Shown: piece after piece, positions 47,059 to 59,900 of the stretch | How positions within the stretch are numbered: the stretch's first letter is position 1 | Layout: each line of letters starts with the position of its first letter | From: Patiria miniata | Lineage: Eukaryota > Echinodermata > Asteroidea > Valvatida > Asterinidae | NCBI RefSeq assembly: GCF_015706575.1 | Contig: NW_024037072.1 | Location: 19,283,162-19,347,161 of the forward strand | Reading direction: 5' to 3' | Length of the DNA stretch: 64,000 nucleotides | Position numbers and translations under genes: made by a program | The notes under the pieces: generated by a model | Database searches by the model: none | What the model was told of the DNA's origin: nothing | What the model saw: the letters and a program-made list of their open reading frames with translations, nothing else

Positions 47059-47250
47059 CAGGGCCAATTTCATGGCCCTTCTTAAACAAAAATTCTTAGA
47101 TAAATGCAGCAGATAATTCTGAACCATGACGGTAAACTTTTTTCACGGTTAGCCAGGAATAATTATGTGCTTATGCTCATATAAGATTCTGTGCTTTTAT
47201 GATGAGCCGTGCTAGCGCTGTTAGCACAGAATGGTGATTATAAGCGCAAT
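47059..47250. mobile_element. Fragment related to the 9546-9747 element
   Basis: Begins GGCCAATTTCATGGCC, contains GTTAGCACAGAATG like the earlier element (which has GTTAGCACAGAATGTG), and has no matching right end, so it is truncated or diverged. Confidence 0.55.
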
Positions 47251-47639
47251 TTCCGCAGTAAGAAGGAATTCTTCGTGTTGGAAGCTACGGTAGAAAATGC
47301 ACATTTTTTTCTTACCAAGGAAAGGTTGCGCTTAGACCCAAAAGACATAGAGTCCACTGCTTCTGTGTGGGCGATTCTCAGTTCATTTTTATTAACTACT
47401 CAGCAGACAAAAGCTTCATCACATGCAACATTCAAGTTTGCTACTCTCCGAGCTCTGTTTTATGTTTCATGTTTTAAAAATAAAATGGCGACAATTTTCA
47501 GCTCACACGTCCCAGATTCAACAGGCGGCGATGGCCTAATGCCGCGACCGGAGTGTGGCGGACTAATCTATATATTCGCCGATATCAACCACAAGATTGA
47601 ATGATGCTGGATGGAATAGCTAATAAAAATGGAGCCATA

Positions 47640-48480
47640 ATAAGAATTTGATATTGATATTACGGCAGATCCTGGCTGGAGAGGCGAGAAGGATGACTAG
47701 AAATTACACTTGCACAGAGAGGAAGTGACGGCCACAGGGGCCTAGCGGAGAGATGGGTAATTGATGTGGGGGCAACTGTCAAGATTCAGACGCGCCTAAT
47801 GCGAGGAAGGAAGAAACAAATATTAGAAGTCCATTACCGCATCCATTCCACCCTAGCGCCCACTCGTACTACACAAGAAGAAGGGTGAGAGAAAGGGGAA
47901 AAAAACAATCCAGGCCTTGCTCCATCTTTGCCCTCTCCAGCGTCCGCGTCGCAGTCAAGTTGCTTGCCTAGCTACGGGGGGAAGAAGGCTCTCCATCATG
48001 CACTCATGATCAATATTTATTCGCTCGTCCAAATTGACATGTAAACCGCCGTAATGCGGAAGTAAAATGGTTTTGATCGGCCTGGCAACGGAATTACCGT
48101 CCTGCCATTAATTCTGCTGTCGGATCTTATGTCGAAACTTCTTATTACCCGTAGCGCCGTTGCAGTAAATGCACGCGTACCTCGCGCTCCTCGGCCCAGG
48201 GGCGATGTAGAGAGTTTATATCAACCCCGGCGAAAGCCTCTCGCGTCTTGCCTTACCCCGGCGCGGGGGATATCGTGTAACTGATTAATGTCTTAATTTC
48301 TCAGCTAGTCTTTTATCTAATTAGAGCCCGAGTCTGAAGTCATGTTTTCCGAGTCGATTATTGATATTCCCGCGAGCTCGTTGCCCCCTCTGACGGGAAA
48401 AGCACTTTGCAAATTTTCTGTCCTTGTTACAACACAATAAATCATCCGGCGCAAGAGCCTGGAGTTACCTCTTTTTTTTG
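47640..48480. promoter_or_regulatory. Candidate regulatory block (unique, TAAT-rich)
   Basis: No repeat ends, homopolymers or coding; instead a mixture of GC-rich sequence and clustered TAAT-core sites: GAATTACC, CCATTAATTC, CTGATTAATG, CTAATTAGAGC, GATTATTGATA. The pattern resembles developmental enhancers, but it rests on composition alone. Confidence 0.25.
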
Positions 48481-49998
48481 CATCTTAGCACGGTCTTATA
48501 TTAGAGGGCCGAGCAACTTGCTTTTTTGTCTTGATGGATCTCGCTGATGAAAAAAAAACCAAGCGGAGACTTGTTGAGCTCAAGACTCGAAGTGTGTGGG
48601 GTCCGCAATACTTCATGCTTACACTGGGTATTGGTTTGAAGATGTTTTCCAATCATGGAGGGATTTACCATGTCGTTATCCGTCACCCGGATTGAACACA
48701 TAAACGTTTAGTCTTGACTACCAATCGTAAATAAGGTCTATCTTTCCATTTTGTTTCGGTTTAATAGGTTTTCATGGAAATTAGGTTTTCTTATGAGATG
48801 TCTTCTCCTCTGGGATCAAAATTGCACGAGAGAGGCATAACAACCTAAACCTAAAGACGCGGGTTTAAGACTGATAGCGGCCCAATGGATTCACCCTAAA
48901 ACACATGTCCGTGCCTCTAAAGTGTATTTAAAAAGTGCCACACTTAGACTGAACTTTAAAGCACAATTGTTTCCTCATTATTAACAGTTTCCATGCCAAT
49001 TCTTCACTGGGTGCCATTTTCATTGACTGCAGGAACCCCTACACAAACAAGAACTAATCTCCTGACCTTATTTTGGTTCTCAAATAAATATAGATGAAAC
49101 ACTGAGGCTTCCACCCAGGATGACACGAATATAAAAAAAAATCGCACGATCGCAGACACGACCCATTTTGAAACACCATTAGTGCAAAGAGCGAAAGGTG
49201 CAATACAAGGATTTCAAAATAAAACTGGGATAATCTCCAGCTGGCCTGTCAAGCTGGACCCGAAAGTCTCATTTTACAATAGTTAGATTTGACTATGATA
49301 GAAAACAGTCAAACTTCCACCCAACTGACTACAGCTATTCATCTGGGTACAACTTGTTAGAGAGTTTCCTAGTCAAATTTAACTAGAGTGTTTTCAGAGT
49401 GTAGGACATTATTTATACTCAGTGACTCGATCATTCGGTGACTCAGAGAACAGGAGACTGGCCCTACGTCTCCAGCATACTACATGTATCAACAAATGCA
49501 CTTCTCGGGCCTTGAAATAGATTCTATATAGGTGATTACACTGATGGCATATATAGACCAAGCCGGGCATGCACGTTGTCAATTATATCACGAAAGCCCC
49601 TGTCAATGATGAAAGCATTGTGTTAGATATTGTTCAGAAAATCCATCAGGGGGCAAATGTTTTGCACAACAGCGTGTACAATGGTTTCTCCATTGAAGGG
49701 GGCCTGTGAGTGTACAGTGATCACGTGTCCGGATTAATCTATAACAGTTCCTCGTGTTCAAATTTGGTGGCGTGAAGTTCAACCTTTTCACTATTTAATA
49801 AGTGTACATAACGTGCACATGGTGAGTATGCAAACATGCATGGGTGACCTAAAGTGTGTGAAGCACATTGGTCTATATTATGTGCGAGCAAAACCTGGCT
49901 AGCTATGGGTTTTGAGCTTGGCTGGGTTTGGTTTATTGTGTGGAAAATTTAGGATTATTTCCGCTGTGTTCAAGAATCGGTGAAGACGCTCTTTGGTC
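48481..49998. other. No gene recognised
   Basis: Nothing supportable on either strand. Confidence 0.5.
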
Positions 49999-50315
49999 TT
50001 TTTTCAAATACTGGCCCCAATTGACCATCGCACTTGTTTGCAATCGATTACAAACCTATGAACGGGTACGAGCCAGCTAGACTGGTTCCCTGACCTTACA
50101 ATTCCCCAATGTATGCAAACTGCTCTGTTTCTTCTTATATGGAGTCAGGGAACCAGACTACAGGAAAATGATTGTTTTTCTTGGTTTTTATAGCATTTTC
50201 GAACCCAATACCTCAAAAAAGTCAGTGTAACTATATTTGCTATATATTTCCAACCCCCCAATTCCATCCATTTCTGAAAATTACAGCAAAAGCAAATGAC
50301 GTATATTCCCTTTAA
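49999..50315 (-). mobile_element. Truncated, inverted copy of the 5655-6178 element
   Basis: Matches about 5655-5975 in reverse: the TTTAAAGGG end (here slightly mutated) at 50315, the 83-bp module at 50078-50160, and a stop at the A run TTTTTTCAAATACTGG, where 5961-5975 has the complement. The other inverted end is missing. Confidence 0.85.
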
Positions 50316-50469
50316 TGATAATCGCAGATGATATACCACCTAATACCCTTATACTGTATGTAATTACAGAAATGAACAGATGAGGCGTGGTCACTGACAA
50401 TGAACGCACAATACGGACTGGATATCCTTCACTCTTAATGTTATGTTCCACATGAACTTCAATAAATTC

Positions 50470-50870
50470 GATTGTTCATTTTTGTTTGTTTTATCCCAAT
50501 CAAAAGCCTCCTTTCCCTCCATTTGTGGAGGTCTGTAAACCTCTGGGGAAAAAATCAGGTTTTTGATTAAGGCGTAAACAGATCCGCTTTGCGAGTTTAC
50601 TGGCTCCCGTTCCGTACATTATCGATACAGATTGTGGGGCGGGAACCAGCCTACCCCGCAAGAACGGGAATTATTGTTTGGCAGCCAATAATTCGAAATA
50701 GTAAAGTAATAATTCCATCACTAAACATGGGCCGATTTTTTTTTCGGTCGATGTCTCATTCAAAAGTCAATAACTTTCGTATTGCTAGAAAATGTGCAAT
50801 TTAGAAAAGGAATCTATTTTTTGGCATGAAAGTCGAAAATAGCACGGGGAATTCATCTTTAAAGTCAGTG
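50470..50870 (-). repeat. Dispersed repeat family R4, copy 4
   Basis: Contains GGCAGCCAATAATTCGAA at 50680-50697, identical to 39045-39062, then CGATGTCTCATTCAAAAG and AGCACGGGGAATTCATC. Same orientation as copy 3. Confidence 0.65.
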
Positions 50871-52140
50871 ACTGTGGGCGCACTTTGGTGGGTTGGTTCG
50901 AAAGAGAGGCCGCACCGTTCACGTTGTGACCACTTTAGCACATACATGTTCGGCCTCGATTCGGCTCCACCATGGCTGTTCTCTAAAAATGGCTGTAAAA
51001 AGAGCCAATGGTGGCCATGCTAAACTGAAAATGAGCCAAACAATGCGTGCGACGTGACAATGGTACTGAACGAGTTGTCAAATCTTAGAACATTGAACCA
51101 GAATGGAGGGCAGATTATGTAAATAAACCAGAAACTTAGATTTTATCGATTATGTTTAGATGATGTGCCTGTGTGATATCAATCAATGGCTAACCAAAGG
51201 AGGAGCAACGTGGGCAATGCGGCACCCCCCCCCCCCCCCCGGCCCCCAAAAAAGTCAATTGTTTTCTTTTTTTCTTAAAAAAATCAAACACATGCAGAGG
51301 AGTGCAGGCGATATTGCATAGCCTACTCTTCCCCATTCCCGCCAATGATTAGTGAACTATAAAAAGGTAGAAAAAATGCCCCTCGCGTCGCATAGGCACC
51401 CCAACCCCCTCCGCCCCGCATTTGGGATTTGAAACTTTTCAGCTAGTATAGGCCTATATGGTATCCGTGCAGATTCGGCGATTAAATTATGCACTCAACG
51501 GGCGCCTTCTATCGCGTCTTCGGTAACCCGTTGTTGTATTAACCAAAATGAGGTATTTGAGTCTAGAAAAGATGGTAGCAAATAGAAATTTATTTGACCA
51601 CTGTCTCAAAATGAGTTTTCAGACAGGACTGAAACGTAAAATCCTGTTAACTTTTACGATTTATATCATTCAGGTAACTTCGGTCAGCCTAGTTTTTACC
51701 CACTATAGTGTTGGACTTTGACTAAGCGTCGACTGAAGTGTGTGTGACCTTTAAAAAGCTGTGAACAGGCAGAAACGTCGACCATCCCTTTAGATTCCGA
51801 AATTTGCAAATCAAATCCTATCTAGACTGTGTAAGCACCGCAGTGTGTTCCGCTGCCAGATTGATTGGTCATCATTATTCCTTAAAAAAATAAATGATAA
51901 AATTAACCAAAAGAGTCCATTTTGGCGGAGATTCCACCATCAAAGTACTTCCGGTTGTTTTTGCAAGACATTTTTTTGTGTGGCTTATCTAACAATTTCT
52001 ACGAAGACCTGCATCATTCAAATGATAGCATCCTTTGTAATGACCACACGATGGTTAACTGCTTAATGCAGACATCAAAATTGGTATGCGAACCGAAATT
52101 GAATACACGCTAAAAACAATCGGAAATGAATCCCGGAAAC
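50871..52140. other. No gene recognised; C17 run and trace of the 1.7-kb repeat
   Basis: A run of 17 C lies at 51224-51240. At 51498-51540 a minus-strand segment (ACGGGTTACCGA ... AGAAGGCGCCCG) matches 14274-14303 in the 1.7-kb duplication, with a 9-bp insertion. Confidence 0.5.
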
Positions 52141-55100
52141 CGTTTGTGCTTTGGTAAAAGCCCACTCCCCAGTTCCTCCTGATCGCCTATCCCATTCATT
52201 CATTTTTCCCCTCCTTAATTTTTTCTCTGGGGCCAGAAATCACGTCGGTTATGGCATTCTGTTTCCTGTGCCATGCCCAGAAGAAATTAAACTGACACAA
52301 ATCGTCTGTCCCGACATACATCTTAGTGATTGTCCCGATAGACTCAACCCGCCTCGCAGCAATTTCCATCTCCCCCCAAAAAGTTTCCGCCGTATTAATA
52401 ATGGCCTACTTTTTCGTATCATTCGCAAGCGATGGACAGAAGCGATCATGACGCCTCGTTTCCCGTTGTTGAAGAACCCACGATCCCCATTACACTCGGA
52501 TGGGCAATGTTATCCCTGCACTCAAGACCTAGTAGCCACTCTACGCGGTGCCGTGTAGACAACGCTGAAGGGCAGAGTTTACGGGCAGTTTTCTGTGGAA
52601 TCTCGGTCCCTCAAGAAAATCTCGCTAGCAATCACAATTTAGCCTCATAATGATACTGCCATAATGATTATTGTCAATAATCGTGGTGATTACATAGGAA
52701 TAATTTGTCACAAACGAGCACGGTTTGCGCGTTCTCAGAGGTTCTTAATTAATGATAATGACACTTGAAACTAAAACACGCCCATTAATTCAGAGAGAAT
52801 TACCTTGCTAATGCATGGTCATCACTGTATAGTAATACAAAGTAGAACTTTCTAAAATCAACTGATATATCATAGAAGTCAAGGACATCCGCCAATCCAT
52901 GCAGAACGGTACATTCTGAGATTGTTATAATGTGTTAAAGTGTTTCTTTGGTGTGTGTTCTTTACCTTATATGGTTTTTCATGCTTAAGACCTCCTTAAG
53001 ATGTGGTTTACTTGCATTAAAAAAATCTGTGTTTTGTTAATTGTTAGCCCGAACTCCTGCAAGATATGACAGCTTCGGTAATCGCATTTTTCATCATAAA
53101 TTATTTACCGTTCTCATCGAACGGTTCTCTACTTTCAGCTGAAAATGCTGTTTGTTTGGAAAGATTTAGCCGTGTTTATATTTCGGTGTCCAAGAAGCCC
53201 ATAAATATCACTTTAAAAAGTCCCCGATGACTCGGCTTGGGTGACGTGCGCTAAGAGAGTGGCTGCCGAAACCCAATATATTTATTGCTGAAGATGAAAA
53301 TTTGTCGCACGTGTCTGGATTTATGAAATTATTGCTTTCATTTGGACCGGTGTCCATCTGTACATTTCTCTTAGTTTTTTTTCCCGGGGATTTTTGGGAA
53401 GTAACCTGAGCTTAGCGGGTTGAGACGAGATCTCTTGCCGTCCCCGGCCCGGTGGCTTCCGAGTGGCACGCGCAACTGGCGACATCACCGGGGAACAGAC
53501 CAGGCGTGGCGACGCGTCTTTTTAATTAATTTGTAATATGAAATGGTAAGGGCCCATAGAGATACACTATCTTGCCGGTTGCTATATTGTCGTATCATCT
53601 GGCCTGTCTTTGGAGCGTGAATGACGGTATAATTTCATAAACTGATCGGGCGGGAAGCTGAGCTTTCTGCAGGTGACGGCGCGTAGGTCTCGGTCTAGCT
53701 ATCCAACAGACGATTGGTGTTTATAGAATCCTTGTGGGCGACGATGCACTTGATTATGTACTGATAATTGATGACATCCATAGATACAATGATAAAATCG
53801 ATGAACGATATACATAAATTATATGTATTGCATTTAGGTATCACAAGCATTAGATAAAACGCGCACTGTATACAATAATAGTGTCAGATTAACACCATGT
53901 AGTGTCTATATTGAACCACTAGCGCAATTTACGTATCAGTGAAGAATGAATCTACACCTTTTGTGGGGTGCAAGTCTTGGTAATGAATACTCACTTTATC
54001 CAGTAACCTGCACCTTTGATTCCTACGTATTAGGTTCAAATTCTGCTCGTTTCTTCTTCCTCTACTGTGCAGAAGCCTCCTCTGGTCTCAGGAGTATACT
54101 CGCACATTGGTTGAAGTGCAAACAAGCAGGTGCAGACATAACGCAAGGCACAAAAAAAACAACAAATGTGTGCAATTAAAAACAGCTATTTTGGGACAAG
54201 TTGATAAGCTGAAGGTATTTGGTAGACAAACCTTTTCATTGAAATCTTCAACTCGATACGATACACTTATCGTTTTACTTTCCATATTTACTACAAACAA
54301 CTGCTTACTATAAAGCACGGAGTTTTACATCTGATTTTTTTAAGTGATCAATCTACTGGGAATAATTAAGAACACCCGTGAGTTTTTACCTGTAGCATAT
54401 CGTGACTTCCCATCGGACCCTAGGACTTCAATTCATTTCTGACAAGGCAACTAATTACTGAAACGAAACCTGGTCGACAACTGTCCGTGACCATTAATGC
54501 CGTGCATTTTGTGAGTGATCCGTCCATTCTTTGTCCATGAACCACACTATTCAAAATGGGAAGGAGAAAAAGAAAATGTACTGTTCCAGCTGCATAATAC
54601 TCGTCCAAAATCACGCCGCAAAATGTCTAATTTGGTGGAACAATCGAGTTGGTAGTTAAACCGAGAAGGCATGTTTTTAATTCAAAGTGCAACCCTTGTA
54701 GGATCTAGCTGCTCATGCAATAGGAAAATTGCACGATGTCGGTTTTTTTTGCCCCAATTCAGTCATATTGAAAAGAAATCGCACCTTCAGGTTTGGTCAT
54801 TGTCTTTCTCAGTCATCCTGATCTGAAACAATAGACTAAACATATACCCCCCCCCCCCTCCCTGCTTCGTCTCGCGCTGCCTCCCTTCGTCTCTCGCCCA
54901 CGTGACCTCCCTCCTCCGCATCCATTCTACTATTTGCTCATCACTTCCCAAGTCTCCCCAACTGAACAGCCGAAGACTCTCTCTAGACGAACTGTACATA
55001 CACTGAGCTCGCCTCATCTTCCGTTCCGCATCTCGCCCGCGGCTCCAATCCAAGGAAAGTCTACCGGAACTTGTGTAAATTAAAATTGTGACATGCGGAC

Positions 55101-56880
55101 ACTATGACAGCTCAATTATGCCAATGATAGATGCAGTCGCGCTTAAGAGATAAGGCAATTGAATCACCAAATGTGAAAGTAAGCCATGCGTTTCAGGAGA
55201 CGACATGAGAATAATAAACACATCAATGGCAGAGACAAACAGGTAAATATATAAATAACCTTCTTTTTTTATTCCTTTTGCCAGGCGCTTGACTTGAAGG
55301 TGCATTAGTGTGATTTATCGGCTCTGGCAATCTTGCCGAAACAAAGGGCCGATGAAAAGGTAAAATGTTTTGACTTCATCGGCCATATAACCTGTTTGAG
55401 TTGGCCTTTTTTTTGCGCGCGCGAACTCAAATGTTGAAATGGGTCAGGGGGAGAAGAAACTCTGGAATTACGCGCAAGGCCCGAGTTTGTTTTCAATCAA
55501 TCAAGGTAAAAAGCTTTGGAAGTATTTCTGTTTGTACAGAGCCTCAACACTCGAGTGTTTGTTATGATCTTGCTGAATCTCCGAAAGTAAGGCTTTTACG
55601 GATTGTTTGATCAGTTTTTGCCAAACCAGGCCTTCAGAAATTAGAATTGAAGCCGCTTTAAAGGTACTGCACAGCTGATATCCGGGGGGGGGACAGAAAA
55701 TGAGGACGGGGGTCAGAGAGCTCATAGTTTAACCACATGGGGTTTGTGCTTTTAATTTAGTTTTGTTTGTCTTTTTTTATGCAAGTTACTCCGTTCAAGA
55801 GGAATAAAAAAAAAAGGTGTAAACTCCCCATACAAGTAGTCATATTTAGAGTGGCGCTTCCTGTTAATATGACGGAAACCTGACTGATATTTTCTGAGAT
55901 TGCGTACATAAAAAGTCAGGGTTTTTGCGTGGTTTTTTTTTTTGGGGGGGGGGGAGTGGGGGGGTTTATACCCAAATCGACAGCGGAGCTGAAACTGCGC
56001 TTGCACTTGCGCATTTCATCTCAATTGTTTGCATGCTTGCAAGATACGGGTATACACATGTATGAACGCTTGATGAATTCCTATCGAAAATATACAGCTT
56101 TTTTTGTCCGGAGTCAGTGGAAGAACTGGTAACTTCGTTACAAAACAAGTTCTAAATGACAAAACAAATCAACACCTAACACAAAACACATTGACTTTTT
56201 GTATTTATTAATATTTTTGCAAAATTCATTTGGTGGTATATTGATGGCGAGGAAATCCTCAGATGGCCGCGAATATTTGCGAGATGGGCCACCACGCAAT
56301 TGATTGGGTCCGGGAAACACTGTCAAAAGTCATCGCTTTGCTTTGAGAGTATACGTGTCCCTTGTTTCTCGGATAGACGGTTTTGGAAAGATGGGTGACA
56401 TGGTGTATAGACCCCTTACAAAGTGCGCCCTCACCGAGGGCAGTTTTTGTTATTGAAATTTACTGACAATGAAAATACAAACCGCCTTCTCCAGCGAATC
56501 ACAGAGCTACAGAGACATGCCCTCAGATGTGACCTCAGATGATGGGGTTCTTTTGAGGTAATTAAGACGTTTCAAACAGCTTTGTACAGAATTACATAAT
56601 ACCTATTACTTGTTTCCAAGAGAGGGTCTTAGAAGAAGAAAAAATGAGTATTCCAAAATCACAATATATGAAAAACGTCATGAATGACGGAGAGTGGGTT
56701 TTTTTAGGATAAGAATCTGGAAATGAATTCCTTCATACGAATTTGCCGTTCTCACGTGATCCTTTATGTCCACACTTATTACATTAGCACGCGAACATTC
56801 AAAACTCGGAGTACAAGGTTTCTTTTCCAAAAGGGCGCCATTCACCTTAGCACTGCCCTGAACTATCCTGAATACTCCTT
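52141..56880. other. No gene recognised
   Basis: Low in recognisable repeats. Unique blocks at 52150-52700 and 53220-53720 contain TTAATTAA-type sites and GC-rich stretches. A perfect 10-bp inverted pair GGCCGATGAA and TTCATCGGCC lies at 55347-55384. A C run lies at 54847-54858 and G runs at 55686 and 55942-55951. Confidence 0.5.
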
Positions 56881-56901
56881 CCCCCCCCCCCCCCCCCCCC
56901 C
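56881..56901. repeat. C21 run
   Basis: Twenty-one consecutive C, the longest homopolymer in the window. The poly-Pro and poly-Gly frames crossing it are artefacts. Confidence 0.9.
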
Positions 56902-59900
56902 ACATGCACACACTTTTACTAATGTTCATCCCACGTGTTGGTAGTTATTAACATGATCAATCAAGCCAAGGTTCGAATATCAACAACGCCGTTCACACTT
57001 GGCTGCCGAGAGTGATACATTGTTTTCTTCCCTAGTTTGAAGCCCTCGACTCTGCGCTTAATTAAAAAAAAAAAGAACCGTAACAAAGAAGAATCCGTTG
57101 AAACACAGAACATCAGTGACAGTCAGGACAAATGGGAGCTGACAATTATATTAATCGGAATGTATCGGTGTTGTTATTTCACACCCTCGGCGTTTCGCAC
57201 CGACAGTCTTTGCTGTGACTGTTTCCCTGATTTTTTTTGTATACAGCATTCTCGATATCTTTTAATTAAAAACGAAGCTCTTGCAACATGAGATCGACGA
57301 TTGACGGTCGGCTGTTCTGACGAGTTATTACACAACCGTATGAATTGGTATTGTCTGACAACTGCCTGATGTAGATCTCTCTTGTGTGTGAACTGTAAGG
57401 TTTGTGATCAGTCCCATTACGCTGCATTGTCGAAGTTTGAGGCCATTTTGTCACAAGGTGGCCATTTTGGGTCGTGCTCCCGGGTCTTTCTGAGTGATTC
57501 TGCTGTATTGAGTGGAAAGGTGCCGGACTATTTCAAAGTGATCGCTAACTTCTCGCTTTAAAGACTACTTTTGAAATTTGGCCACAAACCTGGGCAGATC
57601 TTGTTATCTTTTATTTATCTGAGCACAGTAAGGCTGATCTTCATCCTTCTACAGCATCATCTTTGTTCTTCTTCATATTAAGTTTTTAAAATGCAGGGTT
57701 CGCCTCATTATCGTTTCAAGACTATACCGACTCTTGAATAAAAGCGAATGTCGCGGAATTTATTCACGGACCCTCTACGTATAGTTCCTGTTCGGACGTC
57801 TTATCATAAACCCTTCGTCCCATAGATCCGACTAGGAATAGATTGACCAACGTCATGTCTTCTTTGTGTCTATTGTTCAAAGAAAGGCAGGGACTTGACA
57901 TATAACATTATGACCAGCCCCTTTGAAATGTTTTCATCAATTAATAACATAACACTATGTGATTTCACACCGTGCATTAAAACCAGAGTCCACAGAGAAT
58001 AATAAAAAGGATGTTACGCGACCTTTGCTTTACAATAACCGCTACAATAATTAGCCAAACGGGAGGTTTAATTAAAAGTCCATGTGAAACGAACACAGCC
58101 GTCATCAAGTTAAGACGTACGTACTTGCAGGATAATAATAGTAGTATCAAACTGACAAACGGTTTTGTCTATAGGCGCATAGCTTTGCAGAGTCCTCTAC
58201 TTCTCTCTCATAAAAGTTACCCCAAATTTCTATTTTTAAATAACTTTTTTCAACCACATGTATTTCCCTTTAAATAAATTTCTGATGATTATCTTTTTTC
58301 TGAAGTTGTTCCAACAACTTTTTGGGGGTGAAAAATAAGTCCTTTAAAGATATTATGAACGTCAAGTTTTTGTTTAGGCCAGCCCTTCAAAATGACGTTA
58401 TGTCTAACCTGCAAGTTTTGATATAGTTTTTTTTTTACTGTAGCCTATCGCTTAGGATCTGTCTAGACCCTTGTAGAATTTTGAAGCAATTTTTCAATAT
58501 TTTTGCGGGGAGAATCCACGATGTCACAAGGCGCCAAGCTACATTAAGATGGGTGGCACAAGAGGCACTCATAACGATGGAAATGGCGGGCACGCTAGGG
58601 GGCACAATTTTACACCCTCGTTCGATTACATGATGGACTCCTGGTTTTTTTTCAAGAACGATAACTCTTAGGAGAATCACATACACATTTTGATTCTGGA
58701 AGTACGGTTCTTCGGGGCATTTTTGTTGATATAGACACGTTGGTGGGGTTCGTTACAAAACGCTGCAGACAAGAAAACGATTGTTTGGTGTGTCGCAGGA
58801 ATTCACGACCAACGACATAGTACGGCGAAATTTCAGATCGAGACTCTATCGTAAACTGTCCCTGACTGTATTCCGACATGTCACGACAATGTCTGCGTTC
58901 ATTGTGATCTACACAATTTCTATGCTTTGGAGATTTTACGACATGAAATGACACGGCAGTGACCATACATGCGAACACCTTCGTTCTATGTGGAGGTAAT
59001 GAGGTAGGCGCACTTTATCATTGAAAGCAAGTTTGTTGCGAATTGCCCTGAAGGTAAACTTTGTATTTACAAAACAAATGGGACACAAAATGGCTCCCAC
59101 GTACTTGCCGACTTACTTGAGCCAATCTGATGAAGCTGGTAATAAATTTGCTATGATTTGCTGAGCAATCGTCTGAACTCGGCGGTAGATCCATGACATT
59201 GGGATCTGGATGCATTTAAATCTGTACATTGTCCATTTATTGCTGTAGAGTGTCCAATACATGCTTGTTGAGATATGGGCTCTTTGCAGCATAACGATAC
59301 GAATTTAGTCTCTGCTTTTGCAAGTGAAACCTCGATTCTGTTCCAATATGGTGGCTCCGTTATACACAATATAAGGGTGCAGGCCAGTACATAGGCCCAA
59401 AAAATGCCTACTCTGGCCAAATAACGATGTGCATACCCTCAATTATTTTGCTATTATAGTATTTTGTGGGCCATGAACTTGAACATTTTTAAGGCATAAA
59501 AAAGAAGGGTGGAAGCCGTGAACAGGAATGCGAGCTCGTATTTTTGTGAAATTCGGATGAAATTGAGCCATAAATTTGCTCTATTTTGCAATTATGGAGT
59601 GTAGGTATTATTTTGTTTAAATGGCGATGGGCTTCAGGACTACTTTTAGGGATGATCATCTTTGGATGAAATTTCTTCCCCAAAAGTCATTGGTTACCCC
59701 CCCCCCCCCAAAAAAAAAAATTTTACAAAAAAATGAAAGACGTCGAAATAAGGTAAATAATATTTTTGTCTTAAATACCTTGGAGGGTTGTGAATATTTT
59801 TCCTGAATTTTGGAACTGGAGGATTTACCACTGGGGTCTATGGTGGCTTATTTACTGGTCTGCAACCATAAGCATTAGTGGCAGTGACGTTCATTTTTAC

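Noticed and set aside
52151..52558. 135-codon plus-strand open frame
   Set aside because: No motif, opposite-strand frames of similar quality overlap it, and there are no splice signals suggesting an exon.
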